Of a DNA stretch of 64,000 nt, positions 36,810 through 45,866 are shown piece after piece (positions within the stretch are counted from its first letter, which is position 1; every line of letters begins with the position of its first letter). The position numbers were made by a program, and so were the translations under genes. This DNA is from Pedobacter sp. Hv1 (lineage in GTDB: Bacteria > Bacteroidota > Bacteroidia > Sphingobacteriales > Sphingobacteriaceae). The notes under the pieces were generated by a model that saw only the letters and a program-made list of their open reading frames with translations, did not search any database and was not told the DNA's origin. The stretch is taken from contig NZ_LLWP01000009.1 of the NCBI RefSeq assembly GCF_001412215.1, positions 62,001 through 126,000 of the forward strand, written 5' to 3'.

Positions 36810-37179
36810 GCCATAGAAGGATAGTACTTAATGGTGTGTTGGGACAATAAATAGAAATAGAGCGATTGTTTCTATTTGAAATTATTTTATAAATGGTTTA
36901 AAAAGAAGCAACTTGAGGTTTTGTAAGTCCAGGTATGTAGAAAATAACCTATTGGTTATAAAACGTTAGGCTATAGATTAGTCAGCAAATACTTTAAAGT
37001 ATTTTTGTAAATATTCAATTCGTTCAAATGTCTATAACGGCTTAGCAAAAGTAATTCCTAAAGAGGATAATAGACGGTTTCTTGATAAGGCTTTTCAATC
37101 TACTAATAAAATTATAATATCGCTATTGAATGTTTTTGTATACAATATTTGATCAGATTGCAAAGAATACTCACAATTC
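36810..37179. other. Cargo intergenic region with a hairpin
   Basis: 370 bp between convergent genes. A perfect 9-bp inverted repeat AAATAGAAA / TTTCTATTT with an 11-nt loop lies at 36849-36877, about 40 bp after the stop of the 35901 gene. It lacks a clear T-run, so it is at best a weak terminator. From about 36980 an open but startless frame ends at about 37151; I see no support for it as a gene. Confidence 0.4.
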
Positions 37180-39123
37180 TCATTGATCTATTTGGCCCTT
37201 ATTCTTAACTAATTGTGCCGTTTGGATTAATTGTTTCTTACTTGTCTGAAACTGTATGAATTCAGAATGGTTAAGGAATTTATGCCGGATTCTTTTGGAC
37301 TTGCTTCTTATTCCAAAATACTGTTCATGCTGAAGAAATTCATGGTCTAATATCTCGATTTTAGCATATAAAGTTGGAAGCTTGGTTCCGTAAAATTCAG
37401 GTTCATAAGGCACTTCCACAATTAAACTAGTAGAATGATCTTGAACGTTAGGGTCTGTTGTATCATTCTGTCTCTCAAGTTCATCTGGTAAAATGATTAT
37501 TTTTTCAAATTCTTCTTCAATAAAACCATATTTAAAGATATTGAACAGAATATTTATTTCATTGACAACTTTTTGCGTAATAAGTTCTAGGGCTATTCTT
37601 TGGAATCTTATTTTTAATTTTTTTTCTAAGAAACGCAGTTGGTCAAAGTGCCAGATTAACGAAGGGCATGACCACCCATCGAAATGTATGTCCTTCGGAG
37701 TTTGGCTCTTTATCTCGAGCGGCCCAACATGGTCAAGATATAAATTTATCTTTTCACCAATGCAGAGGTAATAAATAAGATCAATTACCTCCGTTGCATC
37801 TTTAACCGAACTAAAATGATCCGGAAACTGGAACCTCATAGACGTATTAAAGCCAATACTATCTTCGCTCAGGGTAAACGAAAAGGTAAAAACAGTATTG
37901 TGGAGTCGAAACTCTAGATCTGTACCATCCGCAAATTGAAATTTCTCTGCCTGTAGCTTATGAAACTCTATTTTTCCATCTTCACTTTCTATACTAAGGC
38001 TTTCGCTTTCAGCGACATGAAACACCTCGACAGAAGCCATCTTATTATGGTCCAAAGGAAGCTTGAAACCACTTAATGCCATTTTAAATTCAACTAGATC
38101 ATTTTGTTGAAGGGTAAAGGATCGTGATCTAACCTCTCCATTATTGAACTTCATAAAATCCTGATAGACATTTTCCTTGATAGTGAAATTTATTTCAGAA
38201 TGAACTTTACCATCCCGTTCCATTATAGCCTCTACGGATATTTTTTGAGACTCTGACTTAATAATTACACTTCTATCATTGAAACCTAGAAAACGTTCAA
38301 AAGTGCCAACGCTCAAGACCTTATCTTCAAGGTCCGAAACGGCATACTCAATAAGCTTGGGATGAAGAATATCCAAAAATTGTTCAGCATCCAAATTAAA
38401 ATAGGTAAATCCTTTTTCGTTCAAAAGATTTTGTTGATGTAAGGGTATTTGGGGACTTATAATAAATTTATAACGTTTGTGGTCTACCAGTCTACTTGAG
38501 ATATGATTAAAAACCTCCCAAATATTACTGTCTTCATTACCATGTCCAATAAATAAGATGTCCTTTGATGCTAATGTATCAGAAAACCTATTCCATAACA
38601 GATTTTGGTTTTGGCCAGAAATGTTGCGGGCATAATCACTTTTGGCAATGATTATATTGTCTAGATGATTTACATCTCCATGCAACTTGTATACTTTAGG
38701 AAGGTTATTGTTTTGCAGAGGAAAATTATGTTCAGAACCAATGATATAACAGCGTTTATCCATGCTGTCTTCAATTAGGGTGTCATAATTTGTAGTAAAT
38801 ATGTGATCGAAATGTGGTATGCGACCTAATCGGTCATGCATTAGCGTAGAAGTCGGCGCCTTTCCATATTCAGACACTAGGATTGAATTTAGAATATTTC
38901 TATTTCCAGAATAACGAATTAAGCACTCAGCTATTTCCTCAAGAGTCTTATCTTTTAAGCTTTGCTTTTCAGATGCATCATCACAAAATTCTTCTGCACT
39001 CTCTCTTATTAGGTTGCGTAACGCAGTAGCACCAATATAACCGGCATAAAGTGAACAACCTGACCCTATAAAAAGGGCAACCTCTTCCTTTCTGATCCTT
39101 TCAATTAAAAAATCCAAATCCAT
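37180..39123 (-). CDS. SIR2-domain protein, probable NAD-consuming defence effector
   Basis: 647 residues. The N-terminal 260 residues are a SIR2-like Rossmann domain with FIGSGCS (Gly20-Gly22), FTTNYDTL (TTNYD 110-114), KLHGDVNH (His148, the catalytic His) and FIGHGNEDSN (192-200). The C-terminal 380 residues are a beta-rich then helical region with no family I can name, probably the sensor. SIR2 proteins of this form deplete NAD+ to stop phage growth in several known systems (for example DSR and Thoeris-related effectors). It stands alone here, with no TIR, Ago or HerA partner adjacent. The activity is inferred from motifs. Confidence 0.8.
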   Translation of the reverse strand: MDLDFLIERIRKEEVALFIGSGCSLYAGYIGATALRNLIRESAEEFCDDASEKQSLKDKTLEEIAECLIRYSGNRNILNSILVSEYGKAPTSTLMHDRLGRIPHFDHIFTTNYDTLIEDSMDKRCYIIGSEHNFPLQNNNLPKVYKLHGDVNHLDNIIIAKSDYARNISGQNQNLLWNRFSDTLASKDILFIGHGNEDSNIWEVFNHISSRLVDHKRYKFIISPQIPLHQQNLLNEKGFTYFNLDAEQFLDILHPKLIEYAVSDLEDKVLSVGTFERFLGFNDRSVIIKSESQKISVEAIMERDGKVHSEINFTIKENVYQDFMKFNNGEVRSRSFTLQQNDLVEFKMALSGFKLPLDHNKMASVEVFHVAESESLSIESEDGKIEFHKLQAEKFQFADGTDLEFRLHNTVFTFSFTLSEDSIGFNTSMRFQFPDHFSSVKDATEVIDLIYYLCIGEKINLYLDHVGPLEIKSQTPKDIHFDGWSCPSLIWHFDQLRFLEKKLKIRFQRIALELITQKVVNEINILFNIFKYGFIEEEFEKIIILPDELERQNDTTDPNVQDHSTSLIVEVPYEPEFYGTKLPTLYAKIEILDHEFLQHEQYFGIRSKSKRIRHKFLNHSEFIQFQTSKKQLIQTAQLVKNKGQIDQ

Positions 39124-39310
39124 GATCGAAAATAAGAATATCTTAATTGAAGGGGATTAGAAGTTATTCATAATTCCTATTCTAACTTTCTTGCTCAGAG
39201 CCAAGATATATACTGTAGAGAGCATTTCATACTCCCGTAAAGCCCTTTGGTACAATTATTTGTCTGTTTGTAATAAAAATGCGACATTTAAAATAACCTA
39301 ATCTAAAACT

Positions 39311-39634
39311 ATGTTTAAAAATTCAACGCTCAACTTCAGTAAGTACTTACTTATTGTGGTCACATTAGTAACTTTAGCCTACGCCTGTAAGAAAGATACT
39401 TCCGCTCCAAATAATCCAGAAAGTAAATTAAGCTCAATCAGCATTGTTAAAGCCAAACAATGGATAGAAAAACAACAAATTTCCATTCTCTCGACTGAGA
39501 ACCTAACCTTTTTACAGACTCTAAAGCTTGGGGATGAATTTAGCTATTCTTATGGTAGGCCTATCATGGCCGATATGGGTTCAACAGATATTGTAGAGTT
39601 ACCAATTAATGGTGTCAAAAAGACTATGATATAA
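39311..39634 (+). CDS. Truncated or frameshifted lipoprotein
   Basis: 107 residues with a lipoprotein signal (LVTLAYACKKDTS, Cys about 26) and a start typical of longer Bacteroidota lipoproteins (SIVKAKQWIEKQQI). It stops at 39634. In another frame the DNA goes on with YDIRSDNPEAAKGATSGCS to a stop at 39684, which looks like an authentic C terminus of such a protein. A one-base indel near the A-run at about 39617-39621, or an internal deletion, would explain both. It is probably a non-functional remnant. Confidence 0.5.
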   Translation: MFKNSTLNFSKYLLIVVTLVTLAYACKKDTSAPNNPESKLSSISIVKAKQWIEKQQISILSTENLTFLQTLKLGDEFSYSYGRPIMADMGSTDIVELPINGVKKTMI

Positions 39635-39772
39635 GGAGTGATAACCCTGAAGCAGCTAAAGGTGCAACGAGTGGTTGTAGTTAATTAGAAATGATGCTCA
39701 AAATAACAGCAAACTATTCGATTAAATGGGTTTTTAACTAAATATCAATACATCTATTTAAATTTTGCTCTT

Positions 39773-40738
39773 ATGAAAAAAAAGAATCCATTCCCCAAAC
39801 ATTTCAATAGAAATGCATTTTTCGGTTTTTTGACCAGTTATGTGTTGGAGAACTACGAAGAATGGAAAAAAAGTTTTTTGAATATATCTGGCGTGCATAT
39901 AGGACGAAAAATGATCAAAGGCCGTGAAACTAATAGGTATGCCATCATTTTTCATGTTATTGTAAAAACTGATCTTATCCAGACTGCTGAGAAAATCCCA
40001 AAAAAAATAACGGTTGTTTATAATGGGATTGAAAAAATGGTGCCTACTGATGTAATTTTCACCGGCGAATCTGAGCTTCAGCACATCGCACCGGGTAGAA
40101 ATGTAATGCAGTTTAATAATTCATCTAAAAGAGGCTCGATGGGTCTTATCGTTTTTAAGGATGACCACCCCCATCTTTTAAGCAACATGCACGTTCTAGG
40201 ATGGTCTTATCTACCGCATTCACATATGATCATTGACAAACCAATTGATACCAATACTAGGCCTGATATAAATACCTTGGTTGATCAGGTACTGACTCCT
40301 GTTGGATATTTCCGCAGTGGAATAGTTGATAATAGGATCGATGCTGCGATTGCAATTATACCCCCAAAACTTTTCAATAAGATAAATGAACGCAAAGATA
40401 TCTTCAGCTTACGGGATCCCATTATGTTTCCACCGAAACCAATCAAACAGCCAATACCGGTAAGGATGTTAGGAGCTGTTTCTGGGTTTATGAATAGTGA
40501 AATTGTTTCTGTTATGGCATCAAAGACCTTTAATTATCCCTTTGGTGAAAGGACCATAGATTTTATGATTGCACTTCGTCCCTGTTGTTCACAGCCTGGT
40601 GATTCTGGCAGCCCTGTCTACGAACCGGAATCAGGAAGGATAATAGGCATTATCGTTGGACGCGATCAGAATCTTGAATTTTCCTTCGTAATACCCTATC
40701 CTGCAATACAATCTGCTTTTCACTTACAACTAATATGA
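39773..40738 (+). CDS. Trypsin-like serine protease domain protein
   Basis: 321 residues without a clear signal peptide. The S1-like triad is complete: His140 (LSNMHVLG), Asp190 (NRIDAAIA) and Ser278 (QPGDSGSPVY). The N-terminal 115 residues form an extra alpha/beta region with IFHVIVKTDLIQ, often seen on cytosolic trypsin-like proteins encoded in defence and conflict loci. Its stop overlaps the start of the following gene by 4 bp (ATGA), so the two are translationally coupled. It could activate or clear its partner by cleavage (inference). Confidence 0.78.
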   Translation: MKKKNPFPKHFNRNAFFGFLTSYVLENYEEWKKSFLNISGVHIGRKMIKGRETNRYAIIFHVIVKTDLIQTAEKIPKKITVVYNGIEKMVPTDVIFTGESELQHIAPGRNVMQFNNSSKRGSMGLIVFKDDHPHLLSNMHVLGWSYLPHSHMIIDKPIDTNTRPDINTLVDQVLTPVGYFRSGIVDNRIDAAIAIIPPKLFNKINERKDIFSLRDPIMFPPKPIKQPIPVRMLGAVSGFMNSEIVSVMASKTFNYPFGERTIDFMIALRPCCSQPGDSGSPVYEPESGRIIGIIVGRDQNLEFSFVIPYPAIQSAFHLQLI

Positions 40739-42789
40739 AACTTATGAAAAAAAAACTAACAATCTCGCTTATTCTGTTGTCCATTATCTGTTTTAAGATA
40801 AAAGCACAGACAATTCTCTATTCTGCAGATGGTCAGAACTACAAAGAAATCAAGGATCAGGAAATAAAGAATAAAACAAAAGAAATTCCAAAGTCAAATG
40901 GAATGCTCATTAAAGTGTACAGCCCGACCGCATATACCATTAAAATGGATGGTGTACCATCACCAGATATGAAGCCAATGGAAGGGAAAAATAAAGAAGG
41001 AACCGCTTTGGGAGTGATTGTGCCCGGTTCACTTTCGGAAGACGGCTCTTATATAGCAGGTACAGAAACAACAAATGGAAATGCCCTAAAAATGAAGGTA
41101 AATTTCACCTCGCCTGGTTTCTATAGTATTAGTTCTGATGTCGTAAATGGGATACAGTTTTTTGCAACCGGCTATGTGGATGTTAGTGGCCAAAGAGATA
41201 TTGCGCTTAAAGCAAATGGAACACCTATAAAGGCAGGAACTTTTCAGTTTCAAGTTAAGTTTGGAGCAGGTTCACAAACAATTCCAATAACCTTTTCAGG
41301 AACTGACCAGACAATATCTACCATTTCAGCTATTGCCTCACCTGTACTTAACGGAACTTATAAAGAAGGTGCCGAAATGAATTCCAACAACACAATGGCG
41401 GTTTCTGTGACTTCAACTGGAACAGGGTTCTACGATATTACGACAGAAATAATAAACGGCATTTTTTTTAGAGGAACAGGGAAAGTTACAGCTGTAGGAA
41501 CAATGACCGTTACCTTGAAAGCTTATGGAACACCCATACAAGGAGTTAGCACTAAGTATACGGTAAAAACAAATGGTGGTATCTCATTAGATCAAAATGT
41601 TCCTTTTGCAAAGGCCCCTAATGATTACTATGTCTATAGTATACCCAATACGGCTAAAAAACTTGAATTTTCTGATCCATCTGGTACTGATGTCTATACC
41701 ATTCAGCTTAGTGGTGGTGATGAAGGAGAGAGGCTAGGATTAGCCTTGGCCAATACTTCTTATATTAATTACATTGATGAGACTTATGGAACTACGAGGA
41801 AAACATTCAAGGTAACCCCCTATGGGCTACTGATGAATGCCAAGATCAATGGAAAAGACTATCTATATGGTGGTCCAAACTATGTTCATATCTTTTTGGA
41901 TGAAATGGGCAGTCCGCTTATGACCACAATTCCACAAGGGATACCAGAGATGCAATATGTGGTACATATTATATATAATTCGGAAAATGCAGGTAGAAAG
42001 GTTTCTTATGGGATAAATGTAACTGGGGGAACTTTCACCGGAGGGAATAAAATTGAAAATGGAAAGACAAACCCTGGAGAGCTTACAGGTACATCAGACC
42101 CAATATTTGACGAATACACAGTATTGATTAAGACAACGGATTCGGACTTTGACTTTGAGATCAGGAGGTTTGAAAATGGTACAGTTACAAAAAAAATGAA
42201 CTATACATTGACAATGACAAAAAGTTTTACCACAAGTATTAGTGTTGGTTTGCTTAATACAAAACTAAAAAACCCAACTTATAGTCTAGTAACAGATCCT
42301 GCTGACAATTTATTAAAACTTGCTAAAGAAACAGAAGGTCGTAATAGGGGGTTTGGGACTGTTTTTGCAACATTGTATACATCACCAATAACGTTGATCA
42401 AATATTATGTTGACAAAAAGAAGATCAGCCAAGGCAGGCTTAATGAAATAAATAATCCTGTAGCAGATTTTCAGTTACATTCAAAAGATTATCTTTATAT
42501 GCGTCCAGTTTGGGAAAGGATATATCCAACAGTTGGAGTAGGATTGACTGACAAAATTTTTCAGAACCTCTTTTTTGGCCTGAATTGGGAATTTGCAAGA
42601 GGTGGGAGTATTTTCATTGGTGGCCACTACGGAAAGGTAAATGTGTTCAATGCTCCGGAAGGTTTCGAATTCCAAAAAACAAATTTGACAGCTGATCAGT
42701 ATAATCTTTATCAAAACATAGATTGGAGGACAGACTGGGCCTTTGGTGCTTCGTTAGATTTTTCGATAATAACAAATTTATTCAAGTAA
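40735..42789 (+). CDS. Secreted repeat protein coupled to the trypsin-like protease
   Basis: 684 residues with a signal peptide (ISLILLSIICFKIKAQ). Residues about 85-285 hold two tandem beta-sandwich repeats of about 95 residues, with SPGFYSISSDVVNGIQFFAT and TGFYDITTEIINGIFFRGTG as matching segments, each closing with a GTP(I) turn. The middle (about 290-480) is beta-rich and the last 130 residues resemble an outer-membrane barrel end (VGVGLTDKIFQNLFFGLNW and closing ASLDFSIITNLFK). The ATG at 40744 is an alternative start. No named family with a function; the protease coupling suggests one joint role. Confidence 0.7.
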   Translation: MKLMKKKLTISLILLSIICFKIKAQTILYSADGQNYKEIKDQEIKNKTKEIPKSNGMLIKVYSPTAYTIKMDGVPSPDMKPMEGKNKEGTALGVIVPGSLSEDGSYIAGTETTNGNALKMKVNFTSPGFYSISSDVVNGIQFFATGYVDVSGQRDIALKANGTPIKAGTFQFQVKFGAGSQTIPITFSGTDQTISTISAIASPVLNGTYKEGAEMNSNNTMAVSVTSTGTGFYDITTEIINGIFFRGTGKVTAVGTMTVTLKAYGTPIQGVSTKYTVKTNGGISLDQNVPFAKAPNDYYVYSIPNTAKKLEFSDPSGTDVYTIQLSGGDEGERLGLALANTSYINYIDETYGTTRKTFKVTPYGLLMNAKINGKDYLYGGPNYVHIFLDEMGSPLMTTIPQGIPEMQYVVHIIYNSENAGRKVSYGINVTGGTFTGGNKIENGKTNPGELTGTSDPIFDEYTVLIKTTDSDFDFEIRRFENGTVTKKMNYTLTMTKSFTTSISVGLLNTKLKNPTYSLVTDPADNLLKLAKETEGRNRGFGTVFATLYTSPITLIKYYVDKKKISQGRLNEINNPVADFQLHSKDYLYMRPVWERIYPTVGVGLTDKIFQNLFFGLNWEFARGGSIFIGGHYGKVNVFNAPEGFEFQKTNLTADQYNLYQNIDWRTDWAFGASLDFSIITNLFK

Positions 42790-43000
42790 GCAATTTAATT
42801 GATTTTTGTAATAGAGACCTGATCCCTGAAATTTAATGAAGGAAAACTGAATCGGGAATGCTTTGAAATTGCTATAATTCAAGGCACTATTTTGTATAGC
42901 CTAACCTGATCGTTTTTTGTGATGGGAATTTATAAGTATCAATCGTCAAATAAAGCATCGAAAAAATATTGACCTATCTTACCATAACTAAAAGAAGAAA

Positions 43001-43996
43001 ATGAAAAGACTGATTTATTATCCAGGGTTTGAATCTACAAATGAGAATTGGTTAAAATTTGCATTACTTTATATCGGTAAACTAAGTCCAATATTGCCAA
43101 CAAGGGCTGACGAAAAAAGTTCTGAACTTTACAAAAAACTAACCAATGAAACAGACCTTCTTTTGAATCACCGGCCTGGTTTTCATGAAGGATACAAATC
43201 AGCCTTAGATGCAATAGACATTGTAGATCGGATTTGTGCTACGCCACAAAGATTTGATATGTTTTTTAACAACCTAAATGTGGTAAAAAACTGGAAGGAC
43301 AAAAGTAGCCACGATTACTTTTTATATCATGAAAAGTTCAGTAACGAATGGGCACAATATTGTGTAACAAATGGTTTCGCATCTTACGATGACAATGGTA
43401 TAAGATTAACTGAAAGCTTAGCTGTATTGTATATGACGGTCTTAGCGAATAGGATAGCAGATGATAAAGAGATTTCTCCAATAACAGATTATGAAAAATT
43501 AGATAAACTTTCTTTTTTCTTAAAAAAAACAGCCCCTGTAAGTACAAATCAAACAGTTAATGCCAAGGGTGTCATCTCGCTTAAACTTCCTGCCAATATA
43601 AACCAACTCAAAATAGAAGATATTATTAAGCTAAGGAACTCTAAAGGATTCAAAAAGAATCAAGAAGCATTCCATGAAGAATTATCTAATTTTCTAACAA
43701 ATCTAGAAGCAGGCGATCATTCAAAGGATTTTATTAAAAAATATTCGGAAACGACTGGAAACTTTACAGAACAAATAATGTCTATCGGAACTGATTCTAT
43801 TGGTGTTGGCATTGGGACGTGGTTGCTTTTGGATGCAATTGCGCCAGGAATGGCTGAAGTGATAAAATTGGCGACAACCACTGTTGGAATTGTGATCAAG
43901 CAAGGGTTTTCAATAAGTAAGACATGGAAAAACTCAACCTCAAAAAGAAACTGCCGCCGTTACCTTGCTACACTTGAGAATATTCCTAGGAAATAA
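43001..43996 (+). CDS. DUF6236-like protein of unknown function
   Basis: 331 residues. The opening YYPGFESTNENWLKFALLYI resembles the DUF6236 pattern seen in many mobile-element and phage-defence contexts. The protein is soluble and helical up to about 260. A hydrophobic stretch, about 270-305 (GVGIGTWLLLDAIAPGMAEV), could be a membrane hairpin. No catalytic motif is evident. Monocistronic cargo. The family name is a tentative recognition. Confidence 0.5.
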   Translation: MKRLIYYPGFESTNENWLKFALLYIGKLSPILPTRADEKSSELYKKLTNETDLLLNHRPGFHEGYKSALDAIDIVDRICATPQRFDMFFNNLNVVKNWKDKSSHDYFLYHEKFSNEWAQYCVTNGFASYDDNGIRLTESLAVLYMTVLANRIADDKEISPITDYEKLDKLSFFLKKTAPVSTNQTVNAKGVISLKLPANINQLKIEDIIKLRNSKGFKKNQEAFHEELSNFLTNLEAGDHSKDFIKKYSETTGNFTEQIMSIGTDSIGVGIGTWLLLDAIAPGMAEVIKLATTTVGIVIKQGFSISKTWKNSTSKRNCRRYLATLENIPRK

Positions 43997-44224
43997 TTCT
44001 AAAGATCCTTTTCAAAGCTAATCCTCCTCAAAAACGACATCGATTAGTATTGAAAAGGTTTTTTCTATTGAGGATCTATTTATGCGGTTTTTGCAAACTT
44101 AAGCGTATCAACTACCCTTGGCAATTACGCAATGGTTGTCCTTTAGATAATATTTGAAAGATTTGGTAAAAAATTAATCTGAAAATAAATTCCTGTATAT
44201 TGCAGGTTGAACCAATATTAATCC

Positions 44225-44887
44225 ATGACTAAAAGTGACAGAAAAGAACTAGCGAAGAAGCTTGAAGCGAGTTTATTACCATTAACTGGAATATTAGGAT
44301 TATATGAAAATCCGCAGATAGGAACTGACATAACTAAACTTGAACTAAGATTTCCCTATCCAAAAGACGAAACCATAGTTCAATTTGAAATAAGATGTAA
44401 AGAGCTGAGAGAATATGTCGTAGTAATAGACACCAATTCAAAGACCATAAAGAATGAACTGGTTATAGGACATGACTATTATAAGGGTGCGTGTTTAGAT
44501 TGTCTAACTTCCCAGGTAGGATATGCGAAAGAAAGAGGTTATAACTTGGTATGGCTTGATGCGTGGTTCCAAAAAGAACCATATCTATACGAAGTGGCCG
44601 GGAAGAATATAGAGGAAATTCCATGGACAGGCTATAAGGTTTGGGGTAAGTATGGGTTTATTATGGATGAAGACGAGAGGATAAATTTGTTTGTTAAAGC
44701 AATGAAGGAGCAGGGACACGGTGAAGATTATATCCATGAAATATATATGGAGACAGAGCAATCTAATATGGGGAAGAAAACATGGAGTAATCTATGCTTG
44801 CCGTGGGAAGGTTTATTTGATCTGACGGAAAGCTCATTATCTCATCAAATATTAGATGGTCTAAATGGGAAATACTCTAAGAAATAA
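44225..44887 (+). CDS. Hypothetical cytosolic protein
   Basis: 220 residues, no signal or membrane segment. The segment VGYAKERGYNLVWLDAWFQK followed by GYKVWGKYGFIMDEDE has the spacing of the last strands of a GNAT acetyltransferase (side-chain-rich strand, then a G..kyGF motif), but the acyl-CoA loop is not evident, so this is only a fold hint. Its last 11 bp overlap the convergent bL17-like gene. Confidence 0.55.
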   Translation: MTKSDRKELAKKLEASLLPLTGILGLYENPQIGTDITKLELRFPYPKDETIVQFEIRCKELREYVVVIDTNSKTIKNELVIGHDYYKGACLDCLTSQVGYAKERGYNLVWLDAWFQKEPYLYEVAGKNIEEIPWTGYKVWGKYGFIMDEDERINLFVKAMKEQGHGEDYIHEIYMETEQSNMGKKTWSNLCLPWEGLFDLTESSLSHQILDGLNGKYSKK

Positions 44888-45617
44888 TAGAATAGATATT
44901 CTTGAGTTCAACCATTTTCTCTTCTTTTTCCTTATCGTTCAATGAATCAAATTCTTCAATGATCTGCCTTTCATGCTCATTCAAGGTTCTTTTGATAATA
45001 CCAGTCTGTTGATACTTGAACAATAGTTTATAATTTCTAAAAGCATCGATTTTAGCATTTGAACCTTCAACGAAATGTGGAGCATCTTTAATTAAGCTCA
45101 TATCCTGGACACCTTCTTGTAAAGGTTCTTTTTTCATCCCAGTGGAACTCTCAATATCTCCCACTACTTTATAGCTTGAATTTGCTTTGCTGATTTTTTG
45201 AGTACTCTCAACATGAGCAGGTTTTTTTTTCGGCTTGGTATCTTCGGAATAAACAGAATTGTAATCTACTAGCTCGATCAGTGCCATTTCAGTGCCATCT
45301 ACTGGACGTTCCTTCACTTTGATGATTCTAGTATAACCACTGGGTCGATTTGCCACTTTCTCAGCTATATCTCGAAACAAAATAGATACAACTTCTTTAT
45401 CCTGTAGATAAGAGAATACTGCACGTCGAGAATGGACAGTGTCATTTTTTGACTTTGTTATTATCGGCTCTACATAAACACGAAGTGCTTTTGCCTTTAC
45501 CAATGTTGTAGTTAGACGCTTATTGACGATAAGTGCTTTTGCCATATTTGCCAACATGGCTTTACCACTACCTTTGATTCGGCCTAAATGACCTGTATTT
45601 TTCTTTAAGCCTGCCAT
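44877..45617 (-). CDS. Ribosomal protein bL17 paralogue with C-terminal extension
   Basis: 246 residues. Residues 1-120 align well with Bacteroidota bL17 (HLGR, KAMLANMAKALIVNKRLTTT, LVKAKALRVYVEPIITKSK, THSRR-like HSRRAVFSYLQDKE, PSGYTRIIK, ALIELVDYN), but the nearly invariant N-terminal MRH is replaced by MAGLKKNTG. Residues 121-180 are a charged linker; 181-246 are helical and lysine/glutamate rich (TLNEHERQIIEEFDSLNDKE). A genuine rplQ sits in the ribosomal operon next to rpoA; neither neighbour is present. It lies within the Tn7-like element, next to the TnsE-like gene. It could be a variant ribosomal subunit protein or a transposition accessory factor. Gene call sure, role unknown. Confidence 0.88.
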   Translation of the reverse strand: MAGLKKNTGHLGRIKGSGKAMLANMAKALIVNKRLTTTLVKAKALRVYVEPIITKSKNDTVHSRRAVFSYLQDKEVVSILFRDIAEKVANRPSGYTRIIKVKERPVDGTEMALIELVDYNSVYSEDTKPKKKPAHVESTQKISKANSSYKVVGDIESSTGMKKEPLQEGVQDMSLIKDAPHFVEGSNAKIDAFRNYKLLFKYQQTGIIKRTLNEHERQIIEEFDSLNDKEKEEKMVELKNIYSIIS

Positions 45618-45726
45618 TCTGTATACTTAATATCGTTTATAATAATAAATATCACTTTACTAAATGAACATTTAATGATAATGTATAAATCAAGATATTT
45701 TATAAAGATTAAAATTAAGACTTTTC

Positions 45727-45756
45727 CATGTTAATAATACAAAATTTATTAACATG
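45727..45756. promoter_or_regulatory. Perfect 11-bp inverted repeat, operator candidate
   Basis: CATGTTAATAA and TTATTAACATG separated by TACAAAAT, centred about 125 bp upstream of the bL17-like start. There is no T-run of terminator type and no nearby end of a gene, so a protein-binding operator is the more likely reading. Confidence 0.4.
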
Positions 45757-45854
45757 CTAGAGTAAGAAAAGTTTTTTTGGAACTTGATTAAATTAATAAA
45801 CCGATCGAGCCACCTGAAATGTTCTATAAAATAGCAAGATGTTCTATGTTAGTA

Positions 45855-45866
45855 ACTTGATCAAGT
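45855..45866. promoter_or_regulatory. 12-bp palindrome ACTTGATCAAGT
   Basis: A perfect palindrome without spacer; a half-site ACTTGAT recurs near 45782. Candidate binding site for a dimeric regulator. Confidence 0.3.

Noticed and set aside
36980..37151. Startless open frame in the gap before the SIR2 gene
   Set aside because: No start codon, no recognisable family and it is AT-rich; not enough support for a gene.
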